Of a stretch of DNA of 64,000 bases, positions 47,001 to 58,259 are shown piece after piece (position 1 is the first letter of the stretch; each line of letters starts with the position of its first letter). Where the stretch lies: positions 81,587 through 145,586 of the forward strand of contig MU006097.1 of the NCBI GenBank assembly GCA_010093705.1. The letters run 5' to 3'. The position numbers and the translations under genes are program-made. The stretch comes from Patellaria atrata CBS 101060 (taxonomy: Eukaryota; Ascomycota; Dothideomycetes; Patellariales; Patellariaceae). Under the pieces are notes generated by a model. The model was not told where the DNA came from. It did no database searches and saw only the letters and a program-made list of their open reading frames with translations.

Positions 47001-48011
47001 TAGTTGTCGTATGAGGTGATGGTGCATGTATATTGATATGGGCCGATACAAGTTCTTAGACAAGAACTAATTCTCACCCCTATATTCTAACTGAGCCATG
47101 CTCGCCTCACTATCATCAGGCTGGACGTCTAAAACGTTTACCATATCACCAGGCTAATCGGGAGTTGGCTTTGAACGCCCGGTTTTCTCACTCTTTTTTG
47201 GATGCAACTCTATCCGCCGAAGCGCAGAACTGGAACCGTAGTATTATCACGGAATTGGAGTCGATCTAATTTGTCTCGACACTAAAGATCTGCGTGAATA
47301 TAGTCACCAAGTAACGGGATTAAACTATGCAGATAGCCGGATGGTCTGCTGCCGCCAAACCGGTGTCTGTCGAAGTTGAGAAGACGCCCGTCAGCAGCTA
47401 AACGCGTCAACATACCGACGAATAGGGAGACCGGTGAAAAATATTGGAACAACGATACTGTAAACATACCCGGATTTTAGGTAAAGGCTGTACTGGTCGC
47501 CTTGTGGGCTTGCTGGCATTGACTGATTTACGCCCGGCTTCGCCCCGTATCCTCATACCTCCTCCATCAGATTCCGAGGTAAGGATGCATTCCTCTTCCG
47601 TGGACCAGTCAGCTCCATTTGATTTTCATCCTGTTATCTTTATTTTCATTCTGATATGCATAAACTTGTTTGCGTTTTCGGGAATATGTCCCACAAAATC
47701 TCCTCCTCTGCGGAGTATCGTTTCGAATCCTAGGCATATTGTAGATCTAGACAACCTTAAAGAGGTACATAAATCATCATCTATTCCGGCTTCACCTTGC
47801 CTCACTTTTCTCTAATACTCTTTCTTCTCTTAATTCAGCCATACCTACGGGGCGCAGCCTCAGTCTTATTTCAGTTGCCTCGAACATATTATGACTCCCT
47901 GAGCGCTGCTGGTAGCCCAAATCCTTTTATCGTGCACATCATTCTGACTTTGTGATCACGAGTCATCCTAAATCCAAAACCCCTGAACGTCATCCAGTCT
48001 CAACCATCAAC
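44003..48011. other. 4-kb gene-poor stretch
   Basis: No supported gene. The longest candidate, 45695-46033 (+, 112 codons, FELSSWMDLRSKPAVLCTVA), is hydrophobic and Trp-rich and might be part of a decayed protein, but I cannot link it to a family or to other exons. The + ORF at 47444-47815 overlaps the probable leader of the next gene. A T-run lies at about 44179-44190. No repeat ends or transposon motifs seen. Confidence 0.5.
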
Positions 48012-50825
48012 ATGCAAGGAGGACCATCAGGGTCTAGGTATCCCACTCCACCGCCTTTTCAAATGGCTCCTCAAGCTCAAGGTCATGTTCAATCACGACC
48101 TCACCCAGAAAACAGTCGACCTATCTATGGACAGGATCCAGGGATGGGTCCCGATGGGACTCAATTCCGACTTCTGTCAGCAGACCCTGATCGACGAAGG
48201 ATGGGAACGGAATATTCACTCCGCTCCTCACAAATTATGCATCCCACTAAGTTCCCTGTCACTTACGAAGGTTGGACGTTTAGGAAAGTTCCAAGCAATG
48301 AGCTTAGCATTGGGGAAACACCTTCTTGGTCGCGCGTTCACAGAACACAAATGCCGGTAGACACTGAGGAACTTGCAAAAATGGTCAAGGTTCACCGAGC
48401 AAAGACCAAGAAGTCTGTGATGGAGGAATACTCCGCACTAAGATCAGAAAACCAACGCCGACAAATCGGTAAGCTCCGCCAAGAGCTTAAAGATAGTGAA
48501 AAGAACCCGAATGCGGTATGGAATCTTGCAACAATCGAAACTGAAACTCGAAAGCTTAACTCTAGAGCAACTGAGACCATCTTGATGAAAGTAATCATGA
48601 AAAGGCAACCTGATGCAAGTCTCGTCGACTCTTCCCGTAATGCGCAAGATGGCCGATCTGGAAACTTTTCCGGCCAGTATGTAGATCTCGACGAACGTGG
48701 TAGGAGGTCACCGAGTGACTTTCACCAATCGCCGCGGATGAGGAGCAAAGAGAATTTTGAGCACCAAGATAGACCACACACATCAAATCAAATCCCTCGC
48801 GCGTGGACGAATGAAAGACCTACGCCCCCCGTTTCAAGTCCCCCAGGGCAACTCAATCGACCATCTAGACCACCTCCCCACGACCCTGGTAGCACATGGC
48901 CGCAAGGCCCTCCACAAGGTGTTCTCAAATCTATGGGAAGCCCATATCAGAGCGGATCGAGTTCTATTCCACCCCAACCACAAGGTTCCATGCCACCGCC
49001 TCCCCAGGCTACATCTGGGTTCATGCCACCACCTCCCCCCCAAACACACGGGAATATGCCACCTCCTCCTCCCCCAACGCACGAGACTATGCCACCCCCT
49101 CCTCCGCCAACGCATGGAAATATGCGACCCCCTCCTCCACCCTCGCACAGCAATATGCCACCCCCTCCTCCACCCTCGCACAGCAATATGCCACTCCCTC
49201 CTCCACCCTCGTACGGCAATATGCCACCTCCTCCCCCACCCTCACACGGTAACATTCCACCTCCCCCACCATCGTCTGGGCCTCTTCCACCTCCTCCCCA
49301 CCCATCACACGGGCCGGCGGCCCCTCCTCCCCACTTATCGCATGGTCCTGTTCCACCTCCTCCCCAACAAATGCAAGGGACTGCTCGCCCTCCTCCCCAA
49401 CAAATGCAAGGGACTGCTCGCCCTCCTTCCCGGGCACCGCAAGGCAACATGCCACTTCCCCCACAGCCGCCGCAAGGAGCTTTTCCGCAACCACCCCCAC
49501 CATCGCAAGGTAGAGGCCAACCTCATCCTCCCCCGGGTCCTGGAATCATGAAGTCTCCGCCAGCTCAAAACCACCAAATGGCGCCGAAGGGATCTGTCAA
49601 GCAGCCAAGCATGAAGCCATCTTTTGAGAACTACCAAAACGGAGCTCCATCTGCGAAAGGGGTCCGAATCAACCCGCCTAATAATGCTGCACAGCAGAAA
49701 GTATCAAACTCCTTCGACAGTGACAGTGACTCAGGGCCAAGTTTCGTCCAATTTGCGGATGAGCAAATGAATCGCCCAAAGAAGCAGGTTCCGAAAGTAT
49801 CAGCATCACAAATCCAGAAGCCCAGAGATGGGAAATGGAGTGATCAGTCTGAAGGTCCCGATGTTTATAGGTCTCAGAAATTACCCCGAAAACCCTCTCT
49901 GAAAAACATCCTTAGATCCATGTCTCCGCAACGTGACCAGAGAGCGTACCCACGAACTCGGGATAAGATTTCTCAGTGGAACTCATATGATGGAAGCGAT
50001 GATGATTCGGTGGGTAGAGATTCTGTATTTAGTGGTCGTGGAAGTAATCCATATGACACCCCTCCCTCAAGCCCTAGTGATACCAGCCGGTTTTCGGCAA
50101 AAGATTATCCAAGGGGAGGTCTTCATCGAGCTGCTTCCCCAGGCCGTCAGAACTACGAACGTGCCTACCGACAGCATGGGAAGCTACCATCCTACGTTCT
50201 TCCTCGGGCTCCCTCGCCCGGCTATATCCACGAGGATATTTACCGTAATCCTGCAGCTTACCGTACCTACAGTGGTGTAAGAGACCCAATCCACCGGTCA
50301 GGTGCAGATTACCGAACAATTGAGGATTTGGATAGAGCTGGGTTGCGTGGGAAGCAACTGGACTATGCGCTTGACCGACGGCCGCTAGAGAGATCGATCA
50401 CGTATGACAGCTATGAACGAGATACAAACTATCTGGCTAGAAGCTATGCTCAAAGAAGACTATCTAGCGCCCTTCCAGAAAGGGATGTCTTAAGTGACAT
50501 TCGACACAATACACACATGCAGGAAGCCAAGGACCACATGCTAAGAGACAGGGAACGGGCCCTTCGCCTCGAAGCTGAGAGAAACAACATCGATCGTAGA
50601 GCCCTGGAGGTGGAGAAACGAGCTCTCGACACCGAACTTCTACGGCAGAAGACCATCAGAGACGCGGAAGGGTTTAGACACCTTACCGAACAGCGGGAAA
50701 GGAGACTGAGGGAGCAGGAAGCGATCGAGCTGGAGCAAGCGGCGAGGTTGAGGAGGCCTATGATTAGGCATGTGAGCAGGAGTGATCTTAGGGATGAGCA
50801 GTTGTACATGCGAAAATACAGATAG
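48012..50825 (+). CDS. Large proline-rich repeat protein with C-terminal coiled coil, 937 aa
   Basis: Not assigned to a named family. The first in-frame ATG is 48012 (MQGGPSGSRYPTPPP). An N-terminal ordered region (about 85-200) has YEGWTFRKVPSNELSIGE, followed by basic helices (VMEEYSALRSENQRRQIGKL). A central Pro-rich region (about residues 325-515) is built of 11-residue units such as MPPPPPPSHSN and PPPQQMQGTAR encoded by 33-nt repeats. A Ser/Arg/Asp-rich segment then leads to a charged coiled coil (about 850-920; LRDRERALRLEAERNNIDRR, LREQEAIELEQAARLRR). The poly-Pro runs are of the type bound by profilin, SH3 or WW domains, so an actin- or scaffold-related role is possible but unproven. 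No membrane segment. Confidence 0.85.
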   Translation: MQGGPSGSRYPTPPPFQMAPQAQGHVQSRPHPENSRPIYGQDPGMGPDGTQFRLLSADPDRRRMGTEYSLRSSQIMHPTKFPVTYEGWTFRKVPSNELSIGETPSWSRVHRTQMPVDTEELAKMVKVHRAKTKKSVMEEYSALRSENQRRQIGKLRQELKDSEKNPNAVWNLATIETETRKLNSRATETILMKVIMKRQPDASLVDSSRNAQDGRSGNFSGQYVDLDERGRRSPSDFHQSPRMRSKENFEHQDRPHTSNQIPRAWTNERPTPPVSSPPGQLNRPSRPPPHDPGSTWPQGPPQGVLKSMGSPYQSGSSSIPPQPQGSMPPPPQATSGFMPPPPPQTHGNMPPPPPPTHETMPPPPPPTHGNMRPPPPPSHSNMPPPPPPSHSNMPLPPPPSYGNMPPPPPPSHGNIPPPPPSSGPLPPPPHPSHGPAAPPPHLSHGPVPPPPQQMQGTARPPPQQMQGTARPPSRAPQGNMPLPPQPPQGAFPQPPPPSQGRGQPHPPPGPGIMKSPPAQNHQMAPKGSVKQPSMKPSFENYQNGAPSAKGVRINPPNNAAQQKVSNSFDSDSDSGPSFVQFADEQMNRPKKQVPKVSASQIQKPRDGKWSDQSEGPDVYRSQKLPRKPSLKNILRSMSPQRDQRAYPRTRDKISQWNSYDGSDDDSVGRDSVFSGRGSNPYDTPPSSPSDTSRFSAKDYPRGGLHRAASPGRQNYERAYRQHGKLPSYVLPRAPSPGYIHEDIYRNPAAYRTYSGVRDPIHRSGADYRTIEDLDRAGLRGKQLDYALDRRPLERSITYDSYERDTNYLARSYAQRRLSSALPERDVLSDIRHNTHMQEAKDHMLRDRERALRLEAERNNIDRRALEVEKRALDTELLRQKTIRDAEGFRHLTEQRERRLREQEAIELEQAARLRRPMIRHVSRSDLRDEQLYMRKYR
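48991..49500 (+). repeat. 33-nt coding minisatellite (proline-rich units)
   Basis: Tandem 33-nt units of the form ATGCCACC(N)CCTCC...CAC(N)GCAAT encode MPPPPPPxHxN; about nine recognisable units run from 49024 to about 49290. A second family, CCTCCTCCCCAACAAATGCAAGGG..., is present in two near-identical copies around 49353-49420. All unit lengths are multiples of three, so copy-number change keeps frame. The C/T-rich bias also opens long spurious ORFs in other frames. Confidence 0.8.
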
Positions 50826-52115
50826 AATCCTCTTAATTGGTGTTGGAGTCAAGGGTCTTTTCTTTTCGAAACTGAATACCTATATTCTACTTTTTGGATT
50901 AAGGTGTAGCTTTAAAATGGGTAGTAGAATTCAATTGTATCTCTCTAAGTGTACAGCAAGCGTGCATGGCAAGAGGTGTGAACCTCGAGAGCGGACAATG
51001 CGAATACAGTCTTGGCGTCCAGTTCAATTAGAGGAAGTCTTGCCCAAAGTACAAGAAAACCTTACTTTCTGAGGCGCTTCCGGAGTATGAAGGTACGATT
51101 ACCCCATGCTCAGGGAATAGGGGGCCGAACTGCAGAGTCTTTAGCTTAGATACACGGAGAAAACGTATCTTCCCATTTGCCAATTCGGCGCTGCTCGGTC
51201 GCCATACGTTTGCTCTACGACGACTGCCGGAATATCAACTTCGGTTCGTTCCGACGTATACAAGGTATGTACAGCAAAGTGGAACATATTCCGTATGTAA
51301 GCGTACAGTTAGCCAAAATATTTCAATGACAGGGATATGGATGACTGGGGTAACGGGAGCATGGAAGGCTACGGTATGCATACCATGACACTCGTTGTGA
51401 CCCGATCATGAGAAGAGTATCCCTAAGTGGCCCAGTCCCCATACTCCTGGATGTACAGTACTGGGACGACACCGTAGGGTTGAGTGTTAGGTGTATTTAA
51501 ATTTAGTATAGATAATAAATAGTTATAATAAAACATTGGATATCAGTCAGATTTGAGACGAGTGAGATTGGAGTTGTAAAATAAGGGACTAAACGCTACA
51601 TAAAGGGGCTGTAAACCGAGGAGACGCTGTGCTAGACTACGTTGAAAAAAAGATACATCAGATATAAATCTTGACGTGATAATCCCGCTATAAGACAACT
51701 TTTAATCGTGAGACTGAATGAAATCATGGCGCCTATCATCATTTCTGGAATTACACAGCAAGAACAGAGACTGAAAGCAGTCGAAAAAGGAAAAGTACCA
51801 GGTTGTGTGCGAACAAACAGGCCCAAAACTAACAAGATATATCTGTTAAAGCATCCATAGCGTATCGTAAATCCGGCGAACGGATCTTTCAAACCATAAT
51901 CAGGCCTAAAACCAATGCGGGTATCGAGGGTATCAGCAGGACCAAGTTGTGACAATTCAGACATCCCATCCAAGTACAGATAATGCGCTCACAGAGACCC
52001 AGACCCATAATGCGCGCTTGAATATCAGTTAAGGAAATGTCATATGCTTCTGACAGTAGAAGTAAGGTGAACATCCAAAAGTGGAAAAATCCAATGGAAC
52101 AGTAGAAACTTCAAG
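50826..52115. other. Convergent spacer
   Basis: Between the 3' ends of the proline-rich gene and the kinase gene. The 113-codon minus ORF at 51632-51973 lies in the expected kinase 3' region and has no family features. Confidence 0.5.
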
Positions 52116-54056
52116 CTAGGCCCAGGCACCATCCACATCTCCGCAAATCTCTTTGCATCCATCTAGCCAAGGGTTCTCCAGTATATCACCAATGGTCGGC
52201 CTAGCCAAAGGGTCCATTTGCAAACAACCTTGAACAAGATCGACGGCCTCCTCGCTGCTTCCTCTGGCATTAATCAGTAGATCACGATCCCACTCGCCTT
52301 TTAAAATCATCATAGTCAGCTTAGGTTGAAAGCTGTGCTGGAAGGGTAACTCTCCAGTCAAAAGAGCAAAAACAATCACCCCAAAGGCCCATATATCAAC
52401 ACTCGGCTCGTAGAGCATAGTTCGTGCGTTAAAAAGTTCGGGAGCTGCATACTGCAAGCTCCCTACAACGCAGCTACTCAACTCCGACGGACCGATATTT
52501 GCATGCCGGTCATTGTCGTACTGCTCTGGCTCTGGGCGGTGCTCATTGGTTATGAAATCGGCCATTCCAAAATCGCAAAGTAGTACATTTCCACCTTCTT
52601 TTGCAGAATTTAGGCCAGACATGTCTAGAAGGCAATTCTCGAGTTTGATATCGCGGTGAACGACCCTGACGTCTTCATGCAAGTAGCGGAGGGCGGAAGC
52701 TAATTGATAGACATAACGTCGCGCTAAATCATGCGTGAGGCCACGCTTCCCCGGCTCAACTTTACGGTTACTACGTACAAGGTCGAAGAGAGTGCCACCG
52801 GTATTGAGCTTAGTGATGCAAAAGGTTGCAAACGGTGAATCATAGACCGCAATAAGAGGTAGTATATAACGATGTTTAAGGAAGCGCCAGATACTGACCT
52901 CGTGCTCAAAGTCGGTCTGCAGCTTATCGTTCTCGTGTTCGGATTTTCCGTTGACCTGTTTGCGCACGATTTTGACAGCACGCGTTATCTTCTTCGAATT
53001 CTCGATGGTAAACACTTCTTTGACAACGCTGAATCCTCCAAACCCGATTTGACGACCGATGATATATTCAGAATGATCTCCAATTTCCTGCCCTTCGTCG
53101 TCGGGTTCTGTGAGTGATGCGGCCTCCTCGCGACCCCATTGGGAAAGGAATGCGCTTGCGGGCGACATTGAAGAAGCTGCAGATCTTCCTGTACTCCGTC
53201 GAGTGTTTCGACGTTGGCTTCCAAAACTTGATTTCTCGCTTCTGGAACTCCTTGACCTTTGTTCACTAGTCCTGCGAGTTATAGGCCATGCCCCGTGCCT
53301 AGAGGCAAAGTCCATCGGCGAGGACGCGGTAAGGGGAGAGAGGAGATATTCTGCGGGGATATCTTCGGGGGTCTTGACCTCTTCTAAAATAGGTGAAGCG
53401 GTTGCTTCAGACGTCAAAGATGCTATTTGCTCATGCTCACTAATCCCTGAATCGCGTGCAAGGTCGTCCACGGTCGTTTGAAGAAGAGGATGCCGCATCT
53501 CTCCCGCGCGAAAATGCCTATACCTTGCCTTCCGTTGATCTAGAGGTTCACCGGTGGCGGGATCGAACATGAATTTCTCAGACTCGCTAAAGTTCCGTCG
53601 AAGTGGAGAGGATGATCTGAACTCATCTACCATACTCCTTGCTTGGCTATTTCGGAAAGTATCCAACTCGTGCTCTGGTTTTGGCAGAGGTTCGTGAGCG
53701 GACTGACGATGGCCACTGTCGAGAGTAACCTCATCAGCAAAAGTTATGGATTTACTACGGTTACGAAACGAGCTTTCCACATCATCGGCCGGTGATAATA
53801 CGACAGATTCGCTGAGATACAGGTCCGCGGATGGCCGTTTCTGCCCTTCATCATTATCTATGTCTTGTCCTGGGAAGGACGAGGCAAGGTCGGACGTGGG
53901 AATAGTCGATGACTGGTTTCGAGACTGGCACTGCGTAATGCCATTCTGATTCGAGTTCTCTCTACTCAGGGATGAAAATGTAGAGGTGAGAGGTTTTGCG
54001 GGGGCTGTGTCCAGCTTGAGTTTCTGGAACGAGTGTTGACTCTCCTCCGGGGCCAT
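52116..54056 (-). CDS. Serine/threonine protein kinase with long disordered N-terminus, 646 aa
   Basis: Single exon. The kinase domain spans residues 331 to about 632. Glycine loop IGFGGFSVVKEV, ATP-anchoring Lys362 in AVKIVRK, catalytic HRD at 467-469 (VVHRDIKLENCLL), DFG at 495-497 (LCDFGMADF), activation segment end SLQYAAPEL, and DIWAFGVIVFALLTGELPF. All catalytic residues are present, so it should be active. The HRDxKxEN signature marks a Ser/Thr kinase of the CAMK-like side, and the insert between DFG and APE is long and charged. The N-terminal 330 residues are Ser/Arg-rich with FMFDPATGEPLDQRKARYRH as the only conserved-looking segment. I cannot assign the subfamily or pathway. Confidence 0.9.
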   Translation of the reverse strand: MAPEESQHSFQKLKLDTAPAKPLTSTFSSLSRENSNQNGITQCQSRNQSSTIPTSDLASSFPGQDIDNDEGQKRPSADLYLSESVVLSPADDVESSFRNRSKSITFADEVTLDSGHRQSAHEPLPKPEHELDTFRNSQARSMVDEFRSSSPLRRNFSESEKFMFDPATGEPLDQRKARYRHFRAGEMRHPLLQTTVDDLARDSGISEHEQIASLTSEATASPILEEVKTPEDIPAEYLLSPLTASSPMDFASRHGAWPITRRTSEQRSRSSRSEKSSFGSQRRNTRRSTGRSAASSMSPASAFLSQWGREEAASLTEPDDEGQEIGDHSEYIIGRQIGFGGFSVVKEVFTIENSKKITRAVKIVRKQVNGKSEHENDKLQTDFEHEVSIWRFLKHRYILPLIAVYDSPFATFCITKLNTGGTLFDLVRSNRKVEPGKRGLTHDLARRYVYQLASALRYLHEDVRVVHRDIKLENCLLDMSGLNSAKEGGNVLLCDFGMADFITNEHRPEPEQYDNDRHANIGPSELSSCVVGSLQYAAPELFNARTMLYEPSVDIWAFGVIVFALLTGELPFQHSFQPKLTMMILKGEWDRDLLINARGSSEEAVDLVQGCLQMDPLARPTIGDILENPWLDGCKEICGDVDGAWA

Positions 54057-55632
54057 TCGAGAATACTGGGATCACTTATGGGAGGTCTGGAAAGGCAACG
54101 ACCAGTGGCCCCCGGGGTCCCTATATTAAATTCCAGATCGGAAGCCCCCACGCAGACCAAACCGATTTTTCCCGTCGTATCTGGGGTAAATAGGCCTTGT
54201 GACACGCAGGACGCAGGTTCACAGGCTGCAGCTTTCCCGTGCCCAGCCGATAGAGGAATGTTTTGATAGGTTCTCAAGTTAAGGGGCGTAAGGAGCTTTG
54301 AACTATATGATCACAGCTGGTACGTAAGAAGGCGCGAATGGGATGGTTAGCAATGGTGATTACTTATAATTTATATTGAACTGGTGGGACGTCAACCCAG
54401 GTGGAGTGTCGCGAAGGGTTACTATGACGGGAAGAGAAAATAGCGTTCATTCATGGGTAGAACCAAAATTTCTAGGTAGCGATGCACGTGGACGTCAGAA
54501 TTCATTGTTCACCCAATAACAAAAAGTACGGGTGTAGCGAAACCGCTTAGCACACAAAAAAGTGAAAATAAGCACAATCCTGAGTAACAATGATTGGATA
54601 TATCAACGAGTTTTCTGAGTGTTGGGAGATTGGGCGACGACCGCGAAGAGGTAAAGGAAAGGCGGGGCAATACAGTGGTAGGAATACTCCGTTCCTTTTA
54701 TTAGAAAGAGACCTTATAAAGTAGTTACTCTATACACAGGGGTTTTATTCTTATATAAAGCTTGTAGATATGCATCTGCAGCCTGCGAAGGTGATCATAC
54801 CTCGCAGAAATGTAGTTTTAGGTCGCAGAAAACTACCTTAGCTGAGGTCACGATCAAGAACTCTTTGACGGTCCAGTAACTGCTCTGTTACCTTACGTTT
54901 ACTCTAGGCACCTATCAAGGTGGTAATTTTCATTGTATAGTATAGGTACCTCCACTTAAGCGCTTGTAGACAGTTTCAAGACAGAGTTAGGGACTATTAC
55001 TAAGTTAAATAGCCAAGGTACAGAGTACCTCTACTCAATCCGACATTCTATAATACAGGTTACCTACGAGTAAACCCTAGAACTAACGACGTCAAGGTCT
55101 ACTCATACTTCCAGGTTACCTTTTAGTCTCCTTATTACCGTCTGTGTCCTGCAGAAATAGTAACAGTTTGGCACAGGCTCTCGGTATTTTGATGAAGTTG
55201 AAAATAATCAAAATTAAAAGGAATCCTAAGATACCTTGCCTTGCTTCCATTACCATGCTTAACAAGATGACGTGCACTTTCCACTTCTCTTCACGGAAAG
55301 CTTCTGGTGAGGTCGGGAGGTGAGTCGTGAGTTCTCGCTTGCCTGAGCGGACCGCCGTCGAGATCCGCCCTAGTTCTAGTTCCCAAGCTTGGCCTGCATG
55401 TGCTGCGTTGGAGTAACAGAGGGAGCTTCAACCTCCGCCGTCAACATTTGAAACCAGAGCTATTAACCAACTCAACTCATCCCACTTTGTGTTGCCCCAT
55501 CGATATACATACCCGATCTGAGCCCATACCAATAGAACTTTCGCCTATCGCTATCGGTCCGGCCTTGCAGCTAGCTTGCAAGACGACGTCTCACTCTCGG
55601 TCCGCCGGCCTACTTGGCCTCCATTCAACAGT
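54057..55632. promoter_or_regulatory. Divergent upstream region, kinase and VAC8
   Basis: A 1.58-kb spacer between divergent starts. The centre (about 54690-55260) is AT-rich with scattered GGTACCT/AGGTACC-like words and GCAGAAA copies but no ORF and no recognisable element. ORFs at 54033-54266 and 55400-55717 (+) lie in the leaders and overlap the gene starts out of frame. Confidence 0.4.
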
Positions 55633-57658
55633 ATGGGCGTATCGTCCTTCTGTTCAGGCCTCTTTTCTCTTTGCTGTGGAGGTATTATGCTTCTTTCCCT
55701 CCACTTCGCTCCTGTAACCGCTGATCTTCCCAATAGGCTCCTCTAAAGATGGCCTATACGATCCAGTGCTCGCTGATAGCGAACGCGAAGCCGTTGCAGA
55801 CCTCCTAGGCTATCTCGAGAATGTATTACCTCCAATCATTGCTTTCATACGAATCATGAACTGATATCTTGTTATAGAGAGCTGATACCGACTTCTTCTC
55901 TGGCGAACCTCTGCAAGCATTAAGCACCTTAGTCTATTCCGAGAATCTTGATCTACAACGAAGCGCCAGCTTGACATTCGCAGAAATAACGGAACGAGGT
56001 TCGACACATCCACCGGTCTATCGATATTATAACATCTAACTGTTTCTGGTATTATAGATGTACGCGAAGTTGACGAAAACACGCTGAACCCGATACTATT
56101 TCTCCTCCAGAATAGTGATATAGAAGTACAAAGAGCAGCAAGCGCCGCCCTTGGGAACCTGGCTGTTAACAGTATGGACCGATACTAACGACTTGGAGAG
56201 AGTTGCTGACAGTTTGTAGACGAGAACAAAGTGAGGATTGTGGCTCTAGGAGGTTTACAGCCACTCATCAAACAGATGAATTCGACAAATGTTGAAGTTC
56301 AGTGTAATGCGGTGGGCTGCATCACGAATCTTGCGACTCATGAAGAAAACAAAGCCAAGATAGCAAAATCAGGAGCACTCACGCCCCTGACGAGACTTGC
56401 AAAGTCAAAAGACATGAGGGTGCAGAGAAACGCTACTGGCGCGTTACTGAACATGACCCATTCAGGTAAAAGCCCCAATTCGAATTAATCGATATGTACT
56501 GAACCTGTACTAATCGATTCGCAGATGAAAACAGACAGCAGCTCGTTAATGCGGGAGCCATACCGGTGCTTGTCCAATTACTCGGGTCACCAGATACTGA
56601 CGTTCAATATTACTGTACTACGGCACTTAGTAACATTGCTGTTGACGCAGCAAACCGGAAGAAGCTGGCACAGAACGAAAACCGGCTAGTACAGTCACTT
56701 GTCCATCTCATGGACTCCTCTTCTCCAAAAGTACAATGCCAGGCCGCCCTAGCGCTGAGAAATCTTGCTTCGGACGAGAGATATCAATTAGAGATCGTTC
56801 GCGCCCGGGGTTTAACGTCTCTACTTCGACTACTACAATCATCCTATCTCCCTCTCATACTTTCCGCTGTTGCATGCATCAGAAACATCTCCATCCACCC
56901 CGCGAATGAGTCACCCATCATCGATGCCGGGTTCTTGCGACCGCTCGTTGATCTCTTAGGTTCTACTGAGAACGAAGAGATCCAATGTCATGCCATATCA
57001 ACGCTCCGTAACCTCGCAGCTAGTTCAGACCGTAACAAGCAGCTTGTTCTTGAAGCAGGTGCAGTGCAGAAATGCAAGCAGCTGGTTCTCAACGTACCTC
57101 TTAGCGTCCAGTCGGAAATGACGGCGGCAATTGCAGTACTTGCATTAAGTGATGATCTAAAACCTCATTTGCTAAATCTAGGCGTATTCGATGTGCTCCT
57201 ACCACTGACGGAATCGGAGAGCATTGAAGTTCAAGGTAACAGTGCCGCAGCGCTGGGAAATTTATCTTCGAAAGGTATTCTAAATCACCCAAAGCATAGA
57301 AATCAACTACTAAGATTAACCTACAGTCGGTGATTATTCGATATTCTTGTCCAGTTGGACTGAACCTAGCGGCGGGATCCACGGTTATCTCCAGCGGTTC
57401 CTAGCTAGCGGAGATCCTACATTCCAGCACATCGCGATCTGGACTTTATTACAACTTCTCGAATCTGGAGACTCACGGCTGGTTAATCTAATCAAGAAAT
57501 CCAGCGAAATTATAGAAATGGTTAAGGGCATAGCAGACCGCAACATCGAGTCTGACGATGAGGATAGTGAAGATGGCGAGGGAGAAGTTGTTAGTCTTGC
57601 ACGCAAGTGTCTTGAAATCATCCAACGTAGTGGTGAGAAAACTCTGGCTGAAGGGTGA
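55633..57658 (+). CDS. VAC8: Vacuolar armadillo-repeat protein Vac8
   Basis: Palmitoylated vacuole-membrane scaffold for vacuole inheritance, nucleus-vacuole contacts and autophagy. Seven exons: 55633-55681, 55737-55822, 55878-55998, 56058-56171, 56220-56465, 56525-57274 and 57327-57658; introns 48-59 nt, all phase-consistent; 565 aa (yeast 578). The N-terminus MGVSSFCSG...CC fits N-myristoylation at Gly2 and palmitoylation of Cys7, Cys14 and Cys15. Armadillo repeats run through the body, for example [84 protein letters not shown] and [16 protein letters not shown]. The acidic C-terminus ends near residue 565. Intron 3 has the unusual donor gttcga; the join [10 protein letters not shown] is nevertheless as expected. 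Confidence 0.96.
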
Positions 57659-58259
57659 TTCAACAAACATTCCCTTCAACCTGATATCTAACACTCTACC
57701 TCTTTGTTGCGCTTCTCCAATGATATCCCTTGCCTCTTTCACCGTTTCATACTGCCTATTAATATCCTTCCCTGGAGTACGGCGTCCATCAATTTTGCTT
57801 GAAAACATTCTTCAACGTTACAGCGTGCATGGACGGAGCAGGGCCGGGGACTTTCATATACCAGTTTTTATTATTATTCCTATATCTCTTGGTGGTTGAT
57901 GGCTTATGTCTGTAGAGTTGAATACTGGCTTTGGAAAGGGAAGGAAATAGGCTAAGCCATTCTATAAGCATCTCTGTAATTGAATAGAATTGGGATTCGT
58001 AATCTTACCTGGTATCTTAATGTCAAGATTCTAAAAACTTTTTAAAATTGGAAGTTGCGGCAATATTTGTAGGAGGGGTCAACTACTTCACCTATTACCT
58101 TGGTCCATTAACTGTTAACCTGGGAGTGGTACCTTAGAGACGGTTTTGTATTCCGTCATTTAGTACGTACCTTCCACAATCGTACATCACGAGAATTCTA
58201 AAATCATTAAGAGCACATCCAATTCAACCCCAAGAAGCCATTAGCATTACTGGGCTGCC
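57659..58259. other. Spacer 3' of VAC8
   Basis: VAC8 3' UTR followed by the promoter of the next + strand gene. No coding ORF supported. Confidence 0.5.

Noticed and set aside
48757-49551. 264-codon + ORF and 115-167-codon minus ORFs (His/Leu-rich, Gly-rich)
   Set aside because: Shadows of the proline-rich coding minisatellite; CCN repeats open the other frames.
54690-55260. AT-rich tract with repeated short words, considered as an element terminal repeat
   Set aside because: No paired ends, target duplication or coding remnant could be found.
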